NCBI RefSeq assembly: GCF_003465825.1
Contig: NZ_QSBV01000003.1
Location: 69,336 to 133,335 of the forward strand
Length of the DNA stretch: 64,000 nucleotides
Direction: 5' to 3'
Source: Collinsella sp. AF02-46-1
Lineage (GTDB): Bacteria; Actinomycetota; Coriobacteriia; Coriobacteriales; Coriobacteriaceae
In this document: one piece after another, positions 62,482-64,000 of the stretch
How positions within the stretch are numbered: position 1 is the stretch's first letter
Layout of the letters: each line of letters starts with the position of its first letter
Made by a program: the position numbers and the translations under genes
The notes under the pieces: generated by a model
Database searches by the model: none
Seen by the model: only the letters and a program-made list of their open reading frames with translations
Told to the model about the DNA's origin: nothing

Positions 62482-63882
62482 GTGTGCGCGATAATTCATT
62501 TTGGAACTGACGGTTGGCGCGCCCGCGTCGACGACGACTTTACCGTCGACAACGTTGCCCGCATTGCCGATGCCGTCGGCGAGTTGTGGCAAAAGATCAA
62601 TCCCGGCAAAACAGTATATATAGGGTTCGACACCCGGCCGCAGGCGCGCGAGTTTGCTGAGCTTGCGGCAGGCGTGCTTGCCGCTCACGGATTGGACGCA
62701 GTGCTCGCATCTCGGCCTGTTCCGACCCCCGCCCTTACGTGGGCGGCGGCGTATGACGGCGAGGCCTGCGGTGCGCTCATGGTGACGGGATCCCATCATC
62801 CGCAGGGGTATCTGTGCCTTAAGCTGCGCATGGGAGATGGCTCGACGGCCAATCAGGATGTCATCGAAGAGCTCGAAGAGACTATGGCCCCCGAGCCGAT
62901 GGGGATCGAGGAACGCTATCGCACCGCGGATATTATTCCTGACTATATGCAGGCGGTGGCATCGTTTGTCGATGCCGAGGCCATTCGAGCCGCTCACCTG
63001 CGTGTGGTAGTTGACCCCATGGGCGGCGCGGCCCAGGGATATCTTGCCGACCTGCTGCGGGAGCTAGGCGTCGAGGTGCATGAGATTCATGCCGGACAGT
63101 CGTCCGATCAAGAGGACATTTGCCCCGACCCTGTTGAGCCGTGGGTGGACGCTTGCGAGCGTGCGGTTGTCGAGGACGGGGCGTGTGCAGGCCTGGTGAC
63201 CGACGGCGATGCCGACCGTATCGGTGCGGTCGACGAACGCGGTAGATATATTCATCCGCATCAAATCATGGCGCTTGTTTTGGGCGACCTCGTTCAATTC
63301 CGCAATTTGGAGGGGCGTGTCGTCGTCAATCTCTCGTGCTCGACGCTCGTGCGTCGCATTGCCGAGGCGCTTGGCTGTCGTGTGACCGTTAAGCCGGTCG
63401 GTTTCAAATATATAGCTGCAGAGATGAAGAAGGGCGGCGTCCTCATGGGAGGCGAGGAGGCCGGCGGTATCGGCATCGCCGCGCATATGCCTGAGCGTGA
63501 TGGAATCCTTGCTTGTCTGATTCTGTGTGAGCTTATGGCAAAGACGGGCGCGCCTTTGGGCGTTTTGGTCGATCAGCTCGAGGCCAGTTTTGGTAAGACG
63601 AGCTATGGGCGTCGCGATTTGCGCCTTGAGGCCGAAGACGCCGAATCGCTGCGAACGCTGCTTCCTGGCATGAATCCTAAATCGATTTGCGGCAAGGCGC
63701 CGCAGGCTGTAAGCCATATGGATGGTTTACGTTTGGCATTCGAGGATGACACCTGGCTGCTGATCCGCCCCAGCGGGACCGAACCGGTGGTTCGCGTATA
63801 CGCCGAGGGGTTCTCGGTGGAGGAGCGCGATGAGTTGCTCGATGCCGGCTGTGCCTTGGCTAAGGGAGCCTATCAGCTTTAG
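62482..63882 (+). CDS. Phosphoglucomutase/phosphomannomutase family protein
   Basis: A cytoplasmic alpha-D-phosphohexomutase of 466 residues. It starts IIHFGTDGWRARV, the domain 1 signature. The phosphoserine loop reads MVTGSHHPQGYLCLK (TASHNP in most relatives), the metal loop VTDGDADRIGA, the sugar loop GGEEAGGI and the phosphate-binding loop RPSGTEPVVRVYAE. The GTG at 62482, with GAGGTG upstream, fits the family start; the frame is open 28 codons further without homology. The preferred sugar (glucose, mannose or glucosamine) cannot be read. About 118 bp to the window end hold nothing I can assign. Confidence 0.92.
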   Translation: MCAIIHFGTDGWRARVDDDFTVDNVARIADAVGELWQKINPGKTVYIGFDTRPQAREFAELAAGVLAAHGLDAVLASRPVPTPALTWAAAYDGEACGALMVTGSHHPQGYLCLKLRMGDGSTANQDVIEELEETMAPEPMGIEERYRTADIIPDYMQAVASFVDAEAIRAAHLRVVVDPMGGAAQGYLADLLRELGVEVHEIHAGQSSDQEDICPDPVEPWVDACERAVVEDGACAGLVTDGDADRIGAVDERGRYIHPHQIMALVLGDLVQFRNLEGRVVVNLSCSTLVRRIAEALGCRVTVKPVGFKYIAAEMKKGGVLMGGEEAGGIGIAAHMPERDGILACLILCELMAKTGAPLGVLVDQLEASFGKTSYGRRDLRLEAEDAESLRTLLPGMNPKSICGKAPQAVSHMDGLRLAFEDDTWLLIRPSGTEPVVRVYAEGFSVEERDELLDAGCALAKGAYQL

Positions 63883-64000
63883 CCATATGACGCTTCACTA
63901 TAAAGAGGCCCTCGGTGAGCGGTAGAGAACGGCTGGCAAACGTAAGCAGGGTTTTAATATGTGTAGGAAATGTGTACGCCCAGATTCCCGCCCCCGGCGC

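Noticed and set aside
63883..64000. Riboswitch or new gene start at the right edge
   Set aside because: Only 118 bp are visible, with no ribosome site or conserved riboswitch core that I can recognise.

Overview
The window looks like chromosomal DNA of a high-GC, fermentative gut actinobacterium of the class Coriobacteriia, most likely Collinsella. The grounds are strong G/C use at third codon positions, many PTS permeases, a nine-gene F-type ATP synthase cluster in the order I-B-E-F-H-A-G-D-C, OFA-type MFS and short-chain dehydrogenase genes, and dense families of intergenic palindromes. The genus is inferred from protein style and gene content, not from a database search.

Layout. 1-3.5 kb: tail of a transaldolase-like aldolase, an ascorbate-type PTS (EIIA, EIIB, EIIC) and a second aldolase. 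3.7-5.9 kb: tex. 6.3-10.7 kb: SDR-MFS-Gfo/Idh operon divergent from a LysR regulator. 10.8-11.9 kb: a frameshifted GGDEF protein. 12.1-16.3 kb: MarR regulator plus a heterodimeric ABC exporter. 16.8-18 kb: pyridoxamine kinase and a small Cys-rich protein. 18.1-26.5 kb: a low-molecular-weight tyrosine phosphatase gene interrupted at its 5' end by a lower-GC integrative element of about 7.9 kb. This element has a Tn916-type integrase, a Rep, an FtsK-like protein, two small genes, an ABC-F ATPase and an IS21 scar. Three element genes are broken or damaged. 26.5-34.6 kb: two mirrored alpha-glucoside-type modules, each with an RpiR regulator, a GH4 6-phospho-glycosidase and a PTS EIICB. 34.8-42.5 kb: MFS transporter, a membrane-anchored hypothetical protein, a LacX-like epimerase, a polar amino-acid ABC transporter whose binding protein has lost its signal sequence, and an M20 peptidase. 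42.8-49.6 kb: prfA, prmC, hicAB, tsaC, glpK, upp. 49.9-56.8 kb: ATP synthase. 56.8-63.9 kb: murA, an LCP protein, pepT, a DtxR-type regulator, a homocysteine methyltransferase and a phosphohexomutase.

The most unusual material is between genes. A hairpin element of about 150-175 bp occurs four times (16.5, 38.2, 43.8 and 59.4 kb). Three copies begin within 2-4 nt after a stop codon. Its long stem changes sequence between copies yet stays self-complementary, around invariant modules. One copy has fused to a substrate-binding protein gene and replaced its export signal. Two shorter palindrome families are also scattered: GACAAAGGGAC..., three copies, and GATCC...GGATC, one of which sits in frame inside the M20 peptidase. 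The second strong story is the decaying integrative element. It uses the start of the phosphatase gene as its attachment site and supplies a replacement N-terminus.

Many long antisense open frames in this high-GC sequence were treated as shadows and left out. No tRNA, rRNA or CRISPR array was recognised.
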